Shown: positions 38,202-47,754, counted from the first letter of the stretch. The stretch: 62,253 nt of DNA from AG25 sp035518815 (GCA_035518815.1 DATIXG010000039.1:1-62253), one strand, 5' to 3'. Program-made: numbers and translations. Notes: generated by a model not told the origin, from the sequence alone.

Positions 38202-40682
38202 ATGAACGGATACAATTTCACGGACCGGGTGCGGAAGGTCTTGCAGATGGCGCGGGAAGAAGCCGCGCGGCTGCATCACGAGTACGTGGGTACCGAGCAC
38301 ATTCTCCTGGGCCTGATACGTGAGGGCGAAGGGGTGGCGGCGGCGGTACTGACCAACCTCAACGTCGACCTCGAAGAGATCCAGCAGAAGATCGAAGAGA
38401 CGGTGAAGAAGGGCAAAGCCGCGGCCGCGGCGGGGCCCGATCTCCCGTACACGTCCCGCGCCAAGAAAGTTCTCGAGCTCGCGATGAGCGAAGCGCGCGA
38501 GCTGAACCACTCCTACGTCGGGACCGAGCACCTGTTGCTCGGTCTGCTGCGTGAGGAGAAAGGCATCGCGGCGCAGGTCCTCACCGACGCTGGCGTCAAC
38601 CTGGAGCAGGCGCGCGCCGAGACCCTGCGCCTCCTGGGCAGCGAGATGCCCGCGGGTCCGGCCCAGCCTGGCACGGGTACGCAGCCCGCCGCACCCAAGA
38701 GCGAGAAGAAATCCAAGACGCCGGCGCTCGATCACTTCTGCCGCGACCTCACCCAGCTCGCGGCGGAAGGCCAGCTGGACCCGACCATCGGCCGCGAGAA
38801 GGAAATCGAGCGGGTGATGGAGATCCTGTCGCGCCGCAAAAAGAACAACCCGGTGCTCATCGGCGAGCCGGGCGTGGGGAAGACCGCCATCGTCGAAGGC
38901 CTGGCCCAGCTCATCGCGAGCGGGCAGTGCCCGGATGCCCTGAAGGATCACCGCGTGCTGTCCCTCGACATGGCGGCGGTGATCGCCGGCACGAAGTACC
39001 GGGGGCAGTTCGAGGAGCGGCTGAAGGCGATCATCAACGAGATCGCCCAGAACCGCAGCATCATTCTGTTCATCGACGAGCTGCACACGTTGGTGGGCGC
39101 CGGCGCCGCCGAGGGCGCGGTCGACGCCTCCAACATGCTGAAGCCCGCGCTTGCGCGCGGGGAGCTGCAGTGCGTCGGCGCGTCGACGCTGAACGAATAT
39201 CGCAAGTACATCGAGAAGGATGGCGCGCTCGAGCGCCGCTTCCAGACCGTGATCGTCGATCCGCCGACCGTCGAGGAGACGATCGAGATTCTCAAGGGCC
39301 TGCGGAAGCGCTACGAGGAGCATCATCGGGTCGTGATTCCCGATGAAGCGCTCGAATGCGCCGCCAAGCTCTCCGAGCGCTACATCACCGACCGGTTCCT
39401 GCCCGACAAGGCGATCGATGTGATCGACGAGGCGGGGGCGCGGGCGCGCCTCGCCACGCAGGTGCCGCCCCCTGAAGTGGCCGCCCTCAAGGAGCGGCTG
39501 GAGCAGATCAACGGGGACAAGGAAGCCGCCGTCCGCGACCAGAACTTCGAGCGTGCCGCCGCGCTGCGCGACCAGGAACGCGAGCAGCAGGCCGAGATCC
39601 GGCGCAAGCAGGAGCAGTGGGAAAAGGAGCGCCAGACCCACCGGCCGATCATCAACGAGGAAGGCGTGGCCTTCATCGTATCGCGCTGGACCGGAATTCC
39701 CGTCACCCGCCTGCAGGAAGCGGAAACCGCGCGACTGCTCCGGATGGAGGAGGAGCTGCACGAAACCGTGGTGGGCCAGGACGAGGCGATCACGGTGATC
39801 TCGCGCGCCATCCGCCGCAGCCGGGCAGGGCTCAAGGATCCCAAGCGCCCGATCGGCTCGTTCATCTTTTCCGGGCCCACGGGCGTGGGGAAGACGGAGC
39901 TGGCCCGCGCCCTGGCGCGGTTCCTCTTTGCCGATCAGAACGCGCTCATCCGTGTCGACATGTCGGAGTACATGGAGAAGTTCTCCGTCAGCCGGCTCAT
40001 CGGCGCGCCTCCGGGGTACGTGGGATACGAAGATTCGGGCACGCTGACGAAGGCGGTGCGGCGGAAACCGTACTCCGTGGTCCTCCTGGACGAGATCGAG
40101 AAGGCGCACCCGGACGTGTTCAACATCCTGCTCCAGGTGCTCGACGAGGGGCACCTGACCGACAACTACGGCCGGGTGATCGACTTCAAGAACACGGTCG
40201 TGATCATGACATCCAACGTGGGCGCGCGGGACATGATCAAGAACAAGGCGCTGGGGTTCTCCCAGCCCGACAGCCGCGCCACGTTCGAGAAAATGGCGGA
40301 AAAGGTCAAGGAAGAAATCAACAAGACCTTCAATCCCGAGTTCCTGAACCGGCTCGATGACGTGATCGTGTTCCATCCCCTCACCCGCGAGCACATCGCG
40401 CTGATCGTGGCGATCCTGCTCAAGGACGTGCAGAAACGCCTGGGCGAGGAGGAGCTCACGCTCCGCCTCACCCCGGCAGCCACGGATTTCCTCGTGGAGC
40501 GGGGCTACGACGAGCACTACGGCGCGCGGCCGCTGAAGCGGGCCATTCAGAAGTACGTCGAGGATCCGCTGTCGGAGAAGATCCTCGTCGGCGAGTTCGC
40601 GCGGGGCGACGAGATCGAGGTCGATGTCGCCCCGGACAAGGCGCGACTCGCGTTTCGCGCGCTCTCCGGCTCGAAGGCGTGA
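38202..40682 (+). CDS. clpC: AAA+ unfoldase ClpC
   Basis: 826 residues. It has a double Clp-N domain (residues 1-140), D1 AAA+ with Walker A GEPGVGKT (221-228), the UVR middle domain (about 460-510, with DKEAAVRDQNFERAAALRDQE) that identifies ClpC instead of ClpA or ClpB, and D2 with Walker A GPTGVGKT (about 558-565). It unfolds arginine-phosphorylated or adaptor-bound substrates for ClpP. It starts 9 bases after mcsB and overlaps bamA by 4 bases. Confidence 0.95.
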   Translation: MNGYNFTDRVRKVLQMAREEAARLHHEYVGTEHILLGLIREGEGVAAAVLTNLNVDLEEIQQKIEETVKKGKAAAAAGPDLPYTSRAKKVLELAMSEARELNHSYVGTEHLLLGLLREEKGIAAQVLTDAGVNLEQARAETLRLLGSEMPAGPAQPGTGTQPAAPKSEKKSKTPALDHFCRDLTQLAAEGQLDPTIGREKEIERVMEILSRRKKNNPVLIGEPGVGKTAIVEGLAQLIASGQCPDALKDHRVLSLDMAAVIAGTKYRGQFEERLKAIINEIAQNRSIILFIDELHTLVGAGAAEGAVDASNMLKPALARGELQCVGASTLNEYRKYIEKDGALERRFQTVIVDPPTVEETIEILKGLRKRYEEHHRVVIPDEALECAAKLSERYITDRFLPDKAIDVIDEAGARARLATQVPPPEVAALKERLEQINGDKEAAVRDQNFERAAALRDQEREQQAEIRRKQEQWEKERQTHRPIINEEGVAFIVSRWTGIPVTRLQEAETARLLRMEEELHETVVGQDEAITVISRAIRRSRAGLKDPKRPIGSFIFSGPTGVGKTELARALARFLFADQNALIRVDMSEYMEKFSVSRLIGAPPGYVGYEDSGTLTKAVRRKPYSVVLLDEIEKAHPDVFNILLQVLDEGHLTDNYGRVIDFKNTVVIMTSNVGARDMIKNKALGFSQPDSRATFEKMAEKVKEEINKTFNPEFLNRLDDVIVFHPLTREHIALIVAILLKDVQKRLGEEELTLRLTPAATDFLVERGYDEHYGARPLKRAIQKYVEDPLSEKILVGEFARGDEIEVDVAPDKARLAFRALSGSKA

Positions 40683-43096
40683 TCCGCCAGCTCTCCCTCG
40701 CGATCCTCGCTGGTGCCGTGGTCCTCTCCCCGCGCCCCTCGTGGGCGCAGGACGAGGGCTCGCGGCGCACCGTCGACTCGATCGCCGTCACCGGCGCGCG
40801 GCGCAACACCAGCAGCCAGGTCATTCAGGCGAGCGGCCTCACCACCGACCACTCGCTGGACTTCCGCGACCTCCAGGTGGCGATTCGCACGCTCTACGCC
40901 ACGGGACAGTACGACGACGTGCAGATCCTCGAGCAGCAGGTCGAGGGGCGGCGCGTCCTCCTCATCCGCGTGCGCGAGCGGCCGCTCCTCACGCGGTGGT
41001 CGGTGGAGGGCGCCGCCCACATACCCGAGGGCAAGCTCCGCGAGAAATCGACCCTCAGTGAAGGGTTGGCCATGGATCCCGCCGCCGTCGCACGCACCGC
41101 GGCGCACATCGACTCGCTGTACCGCAAGGACGGGTTCTACCTCGTGCGCGTGCGCGCCCGGCGCGAGTACTACGCCGACTCGACGCAGGTGCGCCTGACG
41201 TTCGACATCCAGGAGGGCCGCCGCGTGGCCGTCTCCCGGGTCGAGATCGAGGGCAACAGCCACTTCAGCGACGAAGAGATCGTCAAGAGAATGAGCACCC
41301 GGCCGGAGGGGTTCTGGTGGTTCCGCCCGGGCGACTACGACGATGAGAAGGTGCGCGACGACCTGCTCTCCCACCTGCCGCAGTTCTACGGCTCCAACGG
41401 CTACGTCGACTTCCAGGTCCTCGGCGACACCCTGCTGGTGAACAACAAGTCCGGGAAAGCCACGCTCGTCATCCGCGTGCACGAAGGGGAGCGGCGCAAG
41501 GTGGGGACGTTCGAGATCGTCGGGAACCGCCGGTTCTCGACCGACGAGCTGGAGCGCTACTTCCCCTTCGCCCGTCAGACCAAGGGCGGGATCCTGACCT
41601 CCACGAGTCCCACTGGCACACTGTACTTCGACCAGGTCAAATGGGATGCGGCCACCCGGGCTGTCCAGACCCTGTACTACAACAACGGCTACATCTACGT
41701 GAACCTGCGGCCGGACGTCATTCGCCGCGATGGACCGGACGGCAAGCCGTTGGTCGACCTGCGGTGGGTGGTGAATGAGGGACAGCCGGCCATCGTGAAC
41801 AAGATTGAGATCGTCGGCAATACGCTGACACGGGACCACGTCATCCGGAACGCCATCGTGCTGCTGCCGGGGGACGTGTTCCGGCAGGATGCACTCGTGC
41901 ACTCCTACCAGAACATCTCGAATCTCGGTTTCTTCGAGCCGCTGCCGCCCCCGGATACGCGGGCGGCAAACGACCAGGGCGACGTGGACATCATCTTCCA
42001 CGTCACCGAAAAGCATACCGGCCAGATCAACTTCGGGGCGTCGCTCGGGCAGGGCACGGGCATCGGCGGGTTCATCGGGCTCGAGGAGCCGAACATCTTC
42101 GGCCAGGGGAAGCGCGGATCGTTCCAGTGGACGGTCGGGCAAAACCTCGATCAGTTCAGCGTGTCCTATACCGACCCTGCGATCCGGCAGTCGCGCATCT
42201 CCGGGACGCTCGGCGTCCACAAGACCCGCGTCGTGTACACGATCGCGAACCTCGGGACCCTGAAGAGCCAGGGCGGCAACCTCCAGATCGGGTTTCCCAC
42301 GCCCCGCGACCGCTACACGCGGCTCTACCTGACTTACGCGCTCGAGACCCAGACGTTCACGGGGACGAGCTCCGACACGGCCTTCTCGTTCGTGTACGGC
42401 TGCAACGAGTGCGTGCGCTCGACCCTGACCGCCACGCTGACCCGCGATACACGAATCGACCTGCCGTTCCCGAGCGCCGGCACATTGCACTCGGTTTCGT
42501 TGTCGCAGAGCGGCGGACCGCTGGGCGGCACGGGTGACTACCAGCGCGTCGACGCGGAAGGGCGGTGGTACGCGACCCTGAGCCAGATTGGCGAGGGCCA
42601 TCAGCCCCTGAAGTTCGTCCTGGGCCTGACGGCCCGCTCGGGGTTCGTGTTCGGGTACGCGCCATACTTCAACCAGTTGTTCACCATGGGCGGCACCCAG
42701 TTCGGCATCCCGCTCCGCGGCTACGACGAGTTCTCCATCACCCCGCGGGGCTACGATCCCCTCGCCCAGCGGGGCGTGGCGAACCCCGCCGCCTTTGGCA
42801 AGGCGTTTCTCGCGATGACGGCGGAGCTCGGCGCGCGCGTGTCCCAGGCGCTGTACGCGTCCGCCTTCTACGACGCCGGCAACGTGTATGGGACGGCGGG
42901 CGACTTCAACCCGACGCGGCTGATGCGAGGCGCGGGCATCGGCCTGAGCCTGGTCTCGCCGGTCGGGCCGATGGGGATCGACCTCGCCTACGGATTCGAT
43001 CGTCGGAACATTCTGGGCCAGCCGGCTCCCGGCTGGAAGGTGCACTTCAGGCTGGGTAACCCGTTCACCGGCGGTGCCCCTGGCATTGCGCAGTAG
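40679..43096 (+). CDS. bamA: Outer-membrane protein assembly factor BamA
   Basis: 805 residues from a GTG. A signal peptide (LAILAGAVVLSPRPSWAQ) leads into five POTRA repeats (about residues 28-430) and then a 16-strand Omp85 barrel, seen from the GxxxGxG-rich segment GASLGQGTGIGGFIGL and late strand SPVGPMGIDLAYGF. It inserts barrels into the outer membrane. The normal ending with an aromatic (here HFRLGNPF) is followed by 8 extra residues (TGGAPGIAQ), which is unusual for the barrel signal. Overlaps clpC by 4 bases. Confidence 0.95.
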   Translation: MIRQLSLAILAGAVVLSPRPSWAQDEGSRRTVDSIAVTGARRNTSSQVIQASGLTTDHSLDFRDLQVAIRTLYATGQYDDVQILEQQVEGRRVLLIRVRERPLLTRWSVEGAAHIPEGKLREKSTLSEGLAMDPAAVARTAAHIDSLYRKDGFYLVRVRARREYYADSTQVRLTFDIQEGRRVAVSRVEIEGNSHFSDEEIVKRMSTRPEGFWWFRPGDYDDEKVRDDLLSHLPQFYGSNGYVDFQVLGDTLLVNNKSGKATLVIRVHEGERRKVGTFEIVGNRRFSTDELERYFPFARQTKGGILTSTSPTGTLYFDQVKWDAATRAVQTLYYNNGYIYVNLRPDVIRRDGPDGKPLVDLRWVVNEGQPAIVNKIEIVGNTLTRDHVIRNAIVLLPGDVFRQDALVHSYQNISNLGFFEPLPPPDTRAANDQGDVDIIFHVTEKHTGQINFGASLGQGTGIGGFIGLEEPNIFGQGKRGSFQWTVGQNLDQFSVSYTDPAIRQSRISGTLGVHKTRVVYTIANLGTLKSQGGNLQIGFPTPRDRYTRLYLTYALETQTFTGTSSDTAFSFVYGCNECVRSTLTATLTRDTRIDLPFPSAGTLHSVSLSQSGGPLGGTGDYQRVDAEGRWYATLSQIGEGHQPLKFVLGLTARSGFVFGYAPYFNQLFTMGGTQFGIPLRGYDEFSITPRGYDPLAQRGVANPAAFGKAFLAMTAELGARVSQALYASAFYDAGNVYGTAGDFNPTRLMRGAGIGLSLVSPVGPMGIDLAYGFDRRNILGQPAPGWKVHFRLGNPFTGGAPGIAQ

Positions 43097-43137
43097 CGGC
43101 CGTACAAGTCTCGAAACCGCGGTACTCACTTTGGAGA

Positions 43138-43668
43138 ATGGCTATGACACGTGTCGTCCGTGTGTGCGTGTTGCTCGGGCTCACTGGCGCGGTGCCGGCG
43201 GCGGCACAAGGCCCCGGTCTCAAGATCGGGTTCATCAACTCCCGGCAGATCTTGTCGCAGACGCCGGGCTATGCCGCGGCCGAATCGACGTTCGACAAGG
43301 AGGTCAAGGGGTACCGCGACGAGGTCACACGCCTCCAGCAGCAGCTGGATTCGGCGATTCGGGCCTTTGACCAGCAGTCGATCGCGCTCTCACCCGCCGC
43401 CAAGCAGGCGAAGCAGAAGGACCTGCAGGGGCAGCAACAGCGTCTGCAGCAGCGGTCGCAGGAGCTCCAGCAGCGCGCCCAGCAGCGCGAGCAGGAGCTG
43501 CTCCAGCCCATCCAGGCGCGGATCAACGCGGTCATTCAAGGACTGCGGGCCGAGGGCAACTATTCCATGATCTTCGACGCGGACTCGCCGGGGGGGAACA
43601 TCGTTGCGGCGGACCCGGGGCTCGATTTGACGAGCAAAGTGCTGCAGCGGTTGCGGCAGAGCCAATAG
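43138..43668 (+). CDS. skp: OmpH/Skp-family periplasmic chaperone
   Basis: 176 residues. The ATG at 43138 follows TTGGAG. A signal peptide ends near AAAQG. The mature protein begins KIGFINSRQILSQTPGY, the OmpH/Skp start motif, followed by a long Gln-rich coiled coil (QQQRLQQRSQELQQRAQQRE) of about 90 residues, as in the tentacles of Skp. It escorts unfolded outer-membrane proteins to BamA, encoded immediately upstream; lpxD follows 10 bases later, as in many diderm genomes. Confidence 0.92.
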   Translation: MAMTRVVRVCVLLGLTGAVPAAAQGPGLKIGFINSRQILSQTPGYAAAESTFDKEVKGYRDEVTRLQQQLDSAIRAFDQQSIALSPAAKQAKQKDLQGQQQRLQQRSQELQQRAQQREQELLQPIQARINAVIQGLRAEGNYSMIFDADSPGGNIVAADPGLDLTSKVLQRLRQSQ

Positions 43669-43678
43669 GGGCCGCCCC

Positions 43679-44743
43679 GTGAGCGCCGGCGGGGCAGGGG
43701 TTGGCGGGCGGCGAATCACGGCAGGGGAGCTGGCCGCGCTTACGGGCGGGTCGCTCGTCGGGTCTCCGGAGGTGAGCGTGGCCGGCGTCGCGCCTCTCGA
43801 CCGGGCGGGAGCCCATGAGCTGTCATTCCTCGTTCACCGCCGCTACCTCGCGGCCTTTCGGCGGTCCGCGGCCGGCGTGGTGCTCTGCGCTCCGGAGTTC
43901 GCGGCGGAGCCCGGCGGGCCGGCCTGCCGGGTCGTGGTCCCCGAGCCGCACGTTGCCCTCCTCGCCATCATTCCCCTGCTGTATCCTGAGCCGGTCTGGA
44001 CGTCCGGGATCCATGCGACCGCGGTCATCGGGCCTGGCGCGCGCTGGGACGATCCCGTGGCGATCGGGCCCTATGTTGTGCTCGGCGCGCAGGTCCGCCT
44101 GGGCCGCAACGTCCGGGTCGGGGCCAGTTGCGTGCTGGGCGACGGCGTAGTGCTTGGGGACGATGTGCTGCTGCATCCCCACGTCGTATGCTACAGTGGA
44201 ACGGTGGTCGGCAACCGCGTTACCCTCCATGCGGGCGTGCGGCTGGGGAGCGACGGGTTCGGGTACGTGCCCAGCCGGGCCGGGGAGCCGCCGCGCAAGA
44301 TTCCGCAGATCGGACGCTGCATCGTCGGCGACGACGTGGAGATCGGCGCGAACACCACGATCGATCGGGGGAGCGTGGACGACACGGTCATCGGGGCGGG
44401 CACCAAGGTCGACAACCTCGTCCAGGTGGGCCACAACGTGCACATCGGTGCGCGCTGCCTCATCGCCGGCCAGGCGGGGATCGCGGGAAGCACGCACCTC
44501 GGTGACGACGTGTTCCTCGGAGGGCAGGCCGGCGTGTCGGACCACGTGCACATCGGACGCGGCGCCCGCGTGCTGGTGCAAGGGGGCGTGATCGGCGATA
44601 TCGACGCCGGCGCCACCGTGTCGGGGTATCCCGCGCGCAGCCACCGCGACGTGCTGCGCGCCCAGGGGGTCTTGAGCCGACTGTCACGGATTGCCGCCGA
44701 ACTGGAGGCGCTGGTGCACGAGCCCGATGACCATGGCCACTAG
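43679..44743 (+). CDS. lpxD: UDP-3-O-acylglucosamine N-acyltransferase LpxD
   Basis: 354 residues from GTG 43679. An N-terminal uridine-binding domain (residues 1-100) is followed by hexapeptide repeats forming a left-handed beta-helix. The catalytic His is in the segment QVGHNVHIGARC. The protein adds the second acyl chain, giving 2,3-diacyl-glucosamine, the substrate of LpxH/LpxI. It overlaps lpxC-fabZ by 17 bases. The length is close to the family norm (about 340). Confidence 0.95.
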   Translation: MSAGGAGVGGRRITAGELAALTGGSLVGSPEVSVAGVAPLDRAGAHELSFLVHRRYLAAFRRSAAGVVLCAPEFAAEPGGPACRVVVPEPHVALLAIIPLLYPEPVWTSGIHATAVIGPGARWDDPVAIGPYVVLGAQVRLGRNVRVGASCVLGDGVVLGDDVLLHPHVVCYSGTVVGNRVTLHAGVRLGSDGFGYVPSRAGEPPRKIPQIGRCIVGDDVEIGANTTIDRGSVDDTVIGAGTKVDNLVQVGHNVHIGARCLIAGQAGIAGSTHLGDDVFLGGQAGVSDHVHIGRGARVLVQGGVIGDIDAGATVSGYPARSHRDVLRAQGVLSRLSRIAAELEALVHEPDDHGH

Positions 44744-46016
44744 GCGTTCGGTCGAGCGGCGCGCCGCCGTTCGGGGCACCGGGTTGCACACCGGAGCCGC
44801 TACCGAAGCGACATTCTTGCCCGCCGCAGCGGGGCAGGGCGTCGTCTTCCGACGGATTGACCTCGAGGGCAAGCCCGAGATTCCCGCCCGCCTTACGGAA
44901 GTGGACGCCGTGGAGCGGCGAACGGCGATCGGCCATGGCGTCCGGACGGTCCAGACGGTCGAGCACCTCCTGGCGGCGGTGGCGGCCCACGAGATCGATG
45001 ACGTCACGGTCGAAGTCACCGGTCCCGAGGTGCCGATCTTGGACGGGAGCGTGCAGCCGTACTTCGAGGCGATCACGCAGGCGCATCCGGTCGAGGTGGG
45101 CGGTGAGCCTCGGGTGCTCACGGTGCAGGCGCCCTTCACCGTGACCGAGGGCGACTCCTCCTACGTCGTGGCTCCCTCGAAGGACTTCCGGGTCACGGTC
45201 ACGATCGAGTGGCCCCACCCGTTGATCGGCTGCCAGTCGGGCAGCTACGTCGTGACGGCGCAATCGTTCGAACGGGAGCTCGCGGCCGCGCGCACCTTTG
45301 GGTTCACGAGCGAGGTGGCCGACCTGACCGCGCGGGGGCTCATCAAGGGCGCGTCGGAAGCCAGCGCGATCGTCCTCGACGACCACGGGATCGCGAACGG
45401 CGGGCGCCTGCGCTGGCCCGATGAGTTCGTGCGCCACAAGGCCGCGGACGTGGTGGGCGATCTGGCTCTGACCGGCGCGCGCATCCGCGCGCACATCATC
45501 GCGACCCGGCCCAGCCACAGCGGCAACATCGCGCTGGCCCACGCCCTCGCGCGCGCGGCCAAGCAGTCGGGACCGCCCAAGATGGACATCGGGCGGATCA
45601 TGGACGTGCTGCCGCACCGGTACCCGTTCCTCCTCGTGGACCGGATCATCGAGGTCGAAGGGCGGCAGCGCATCGTCGGCATCAAGAACGTGACGATCAA
45701 CGAGCAGTTCTTCCAGGGCCACTTCCCCGGCCACCCGATCATGCCGGGCGTCCTCATCATCGAGGCCATGGCGCAGGTCGGCGGCATGCTGCTCATGAGC
45801 CATTTCGAGGGCCAGAACGTCGAGGACAAGGTCGTGTACTTCATGTCGCTCGACAACGTGAAGTTTCGGCGGCCGGTGGTGCCCGGGGATCAGCTGCGGT
45901 TCGAGCTCGAAATGCTGCAGTTTCGCGGCAAGACGTGCCGGATGAAGGGCGTCGGGTACGTGGATGGCCAGGTGGTGGCCGAAGCGGAGATGATGGCGAT
46001 GGTCACGGACAGGTGA
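44727..46016 (+). CDS. lpxC/fabZ: LpxC-FabZ bifunctional fusion
   Basis: 429 residues from ATG 44727 (a second ATG stands at 44733). The N-terminal LpxC deacetylase (residues 5-275) has zinc ligands His80 (VEHLLAA), His237 and Asp241 (HKAADVVGD). The C-terminal FabZ dehydratase (about 285-429) has His297 (HRYPFLLVDR) and Glu346 in GHFPGHPIMPGVLIIEAMAQ. LpxC makes the first committed lipid A step; FabZ dehydrates 3-hydroxyacyl-ACP, the shared precursor. Such fusions are known in Bacteroidota. The junction around HSGNIALAHALARAAKQ is short and clean. Confidence 0.95.
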   Translation: MTMATRRSVERRAAVRGTGLHTGAATEATFLPAAAGQGVVFRRIDLEGKPEIPARLTEVDAVERRTAIGHGVRTVQTVEHLLAAVAAHEIDDVTVEVTGPEVPILDGSVQPYFEAITQAHPVEVGGEPRVLTVQAPFTVTEGDSSYVVAPSKDFRVTVTIEWPHPLIGCQSGSYVVTAQSFERELAAARTFGFTSEVADLTARGLIKGASEASAIVLDDHGIANGGRLRWPDEFVRHKAADVVGDLALTGARIRAHIIATRPSHSGNIALAHALARAAKQSGPPKMDIGRIMDVLPHRYPFLLVDRIIEVEGRQRIVGIKNVTINEQFFQGHFPGHPIMPGVLIIEAMAQVGGMLLMSHFEGQNVEDKVVYFMSLDNVKFRRPVVPGDQLRFELEMLQFRGKTCRMKGVGYVDGQVVAEAEMMAMVTDR

Positions 46017-46780
46017 TTCATCGCACCGCCCTGATCGACCCGACGGCGCATCTCGGGGATGGCGTGTCGGTCGGTCCGTTCGCGATCATCGGGCCGAGGG
46101 TCACCGTCGGCGATGGTACGACGCTCGCCGCGCATGCGGTGCTCGAGCGCAACGTGAAGATCGGCGCCGGCGCGAAGATCGGCTACGGCACCGTCATCGG
46201 CAACGATCCGCAGGATCTCAAGTATCAGGGCGAAGACACCTGGGTGGAGATCGGGGACGCCACCGTGGTGCGCGAGTACTGCACCATCAACCGCGGGACG
46301 GCCGCCACGGGCAAGACCACCATCGGCCAGCGCTGCTTTCTCATGTCCTACGTGCACGTCGCGCATGACTGTGTGCTGGGCGACGATGTGATCGTGGCGA
46401 ACGCCGTGCAGATGGCCGGACACGTGACGATCGAGGAACGGGCGGTGATCAGCGGACTTGTCCCGATTCACCAGTTCGTGCGCATCGGCACCTTTGCCTT
46501 TGTCGGCGGGGGCTCGCGGGTGAACCAGGACGTCCCACCGTACACGAAAGCCGTGGGCAATCCGGTGCACCTCTATGGCCTCAACTCCGTCGGCCTGGCA
46601 CGCGCCGGGTTCGCGCCGGACGTGAAGCTCGCGCTGAAACGTGCCTATCGCCTGTTGTTCAACTCCGATCTCACGGTGACGCAGGGCATCACCCGCGCGC
46701 GGGCGGAGCTGCCGGCGGTTCCCGAGATCGAGCACTTCCTCCGGTTCATCGAGGCGTCGCAGCGCGGGGTGCTCGTGTGA
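46013..46780 (+). CDS. lpxA: UDP-GlcNAc O-acyltransferase LpxA
   Basis: 255 residues from a GTG overlapping the fusion stop. Hexapeptide repeats (IHRTALIDPTAHLGDGVSVG...) form a beta-helix, with catalytic His118 in VHVAHDCVLGDDV; the C-terminal helical part is present. It transfers an R-3-hydroxyacyl chain to UDP-GlcNAc (or to the 3-amino sugar made by GnnA/GnnB in some organisms). It is followed directly by a GnnA-like dehydrogenase gene, so its sugar acceptor should be checked. Confidence 0.95.
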   Translation: MIHRTALIDPTAHLGDGVSVGPFAIIGPRVTVGDGTTLAAHAVLERNVKIGAGAKIGYGTVIGNDPQDLKYQGEDTWVEIGDATVVREYCTINRGTAATGKTTIGQRCFLMSYVHVAHDCVLGDDVIVANAVQMAGHVTIEERAVISGLVPIHQFVRIGTFAFVGGGSRVNQDVPPYTKAVGNPVHLYGLNSVGLARAGFAPDVKLALKRAYRLLFNSDLTVTQGITRARAELPAVPEIEHFLRFIEASQRGVLV

Positions 46781-47754
46781 CCGTGAGGCCGGTGCGGGTA
46801 GGCGTGGTCGGCACCGGCGCTCTCGGCTATCATCACGCGCGGTTGCTCCGCCGCCAGCCGGGCGCCGAGCTGGTGGGCATCCACGACATCAACCCCGCCC
46901 GGGCCGCTCAGGTGGCCCGCGAGCTGGACACTATCGCCCACCCGTCGCTCGACGCGCTGCTCGAGCGCGCGGAAGCCGTGACAGTAGCGGTGCCGACGCC
47001 TGCGCACGTCGCCGTGGGGCTCGCGGTGCTCGAACAGGGCCGCGGGCTGCTCATGGAGAAGCCGCTCGCCGACTCCGTGGCGGGCGCGGAGGCCCTGGTG
47101 CGGCGCGCGGCGGAGCGGAAGGTGATTCTGCAGGTGGGGCACGTGGAGCGGTTCAATCGGGCGGTGCGCGCCGCGGCGCGCTACCTCGAGGAGCCGCGGT
47201 TCCTGCAGACGGAGCGTCTCGCGCCGTTCCAGTCGCGCGGCACCGACGTCGCCGTCATCCTCGACCTCATGATCCACGATCTCGACCTGGTCCTCGAGCT
47301 CGTACGGTCCGAGGTCACGGACGTGCGCGCCACCGGCGTGCCGGTGCTGACGCCACACGTCGACATCGCGAATGCGCGGGTGGAGTTCGCGAGCGGTGCG
47401 GTGGCGAACATCACGGCGAGCCGGGTATCCCGGGACCGGACGCGCAAACTGCGCGTCTTCCAGCAGACCGGCTACTTCTCGCTCGATCTCGCGCAGGGGA
47501 CGGGGGATTTCTACCGGCTCAAGCCGGGCTGGCAGGCGCTCGGAGCCACGAACCTCGAAGCGATCGTGGAGCACGTGCAGCTCGATGCCCCGCAGGCCGA
47601 ACCGCTGCAGCTCGAGCTCGAGAGCTTCCTGCAGGCGGTGCGCGGCGAGGGGGAGGTGGTGGTGACCGGGGCCGCCGGGGTGCAGGCGCTCGCCCTCGCC
47701 TTCCGCGTTGCCGACGCGGTGCAGGCCTCGCCGCTGAGCGCGGCGCGGCCGTGA
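46777..47754 (+). CDS. Gfo/Idh/MocA oxidoreductase in the lipid A operon (GnnA-like position)
   Basis: 325 residues from GTG 46777. The Rossmann start VGVVGTGALGYHHARLL binds NAD(P); the family EKPLAD segment (LLMEKPLADS) and a C-terminal substrate domain (VGHVERFNRAV, DLMIHDLDLV) follow. It lies between lpxA and lpxB, where GnnA is found in species making 2,3-diamino-glucose lipid A. No GnnB-type aminotransferase lies nearby, and Gfo/Idh proteins of unknown substrate are also common here, so the call is open. It overlaps lpxA and lpxB by 4 bases each. Confidence 0.8.
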   Translation: MTVRPVRVGVVGTGALGYHHARLLRRQPGAELVGIHDINPARAAQVARELDTIAHPSLDALLERAEAVTVAVPTPAHVAVGLAVLEQGRGLLMEKPLADSVAGAEALVRRAAERKVILQVGHVERFNRAVRAAARYLEEPRFLQTERLAPFQSRGTDVAVILDLMIHDLDLVLELVRSEVTDVRATGVPVLTPHVDIANARVEFASGAVANITASRVSRDRTRKLRVFQQTGYFSLDLAQGTGDFYRLKPGWQALGATNLEAIVEHVQLDAPQAEPLQLELESFLQAVRGEGEVVVTGAAGVQALALAFRVADAVQASPLSAARP

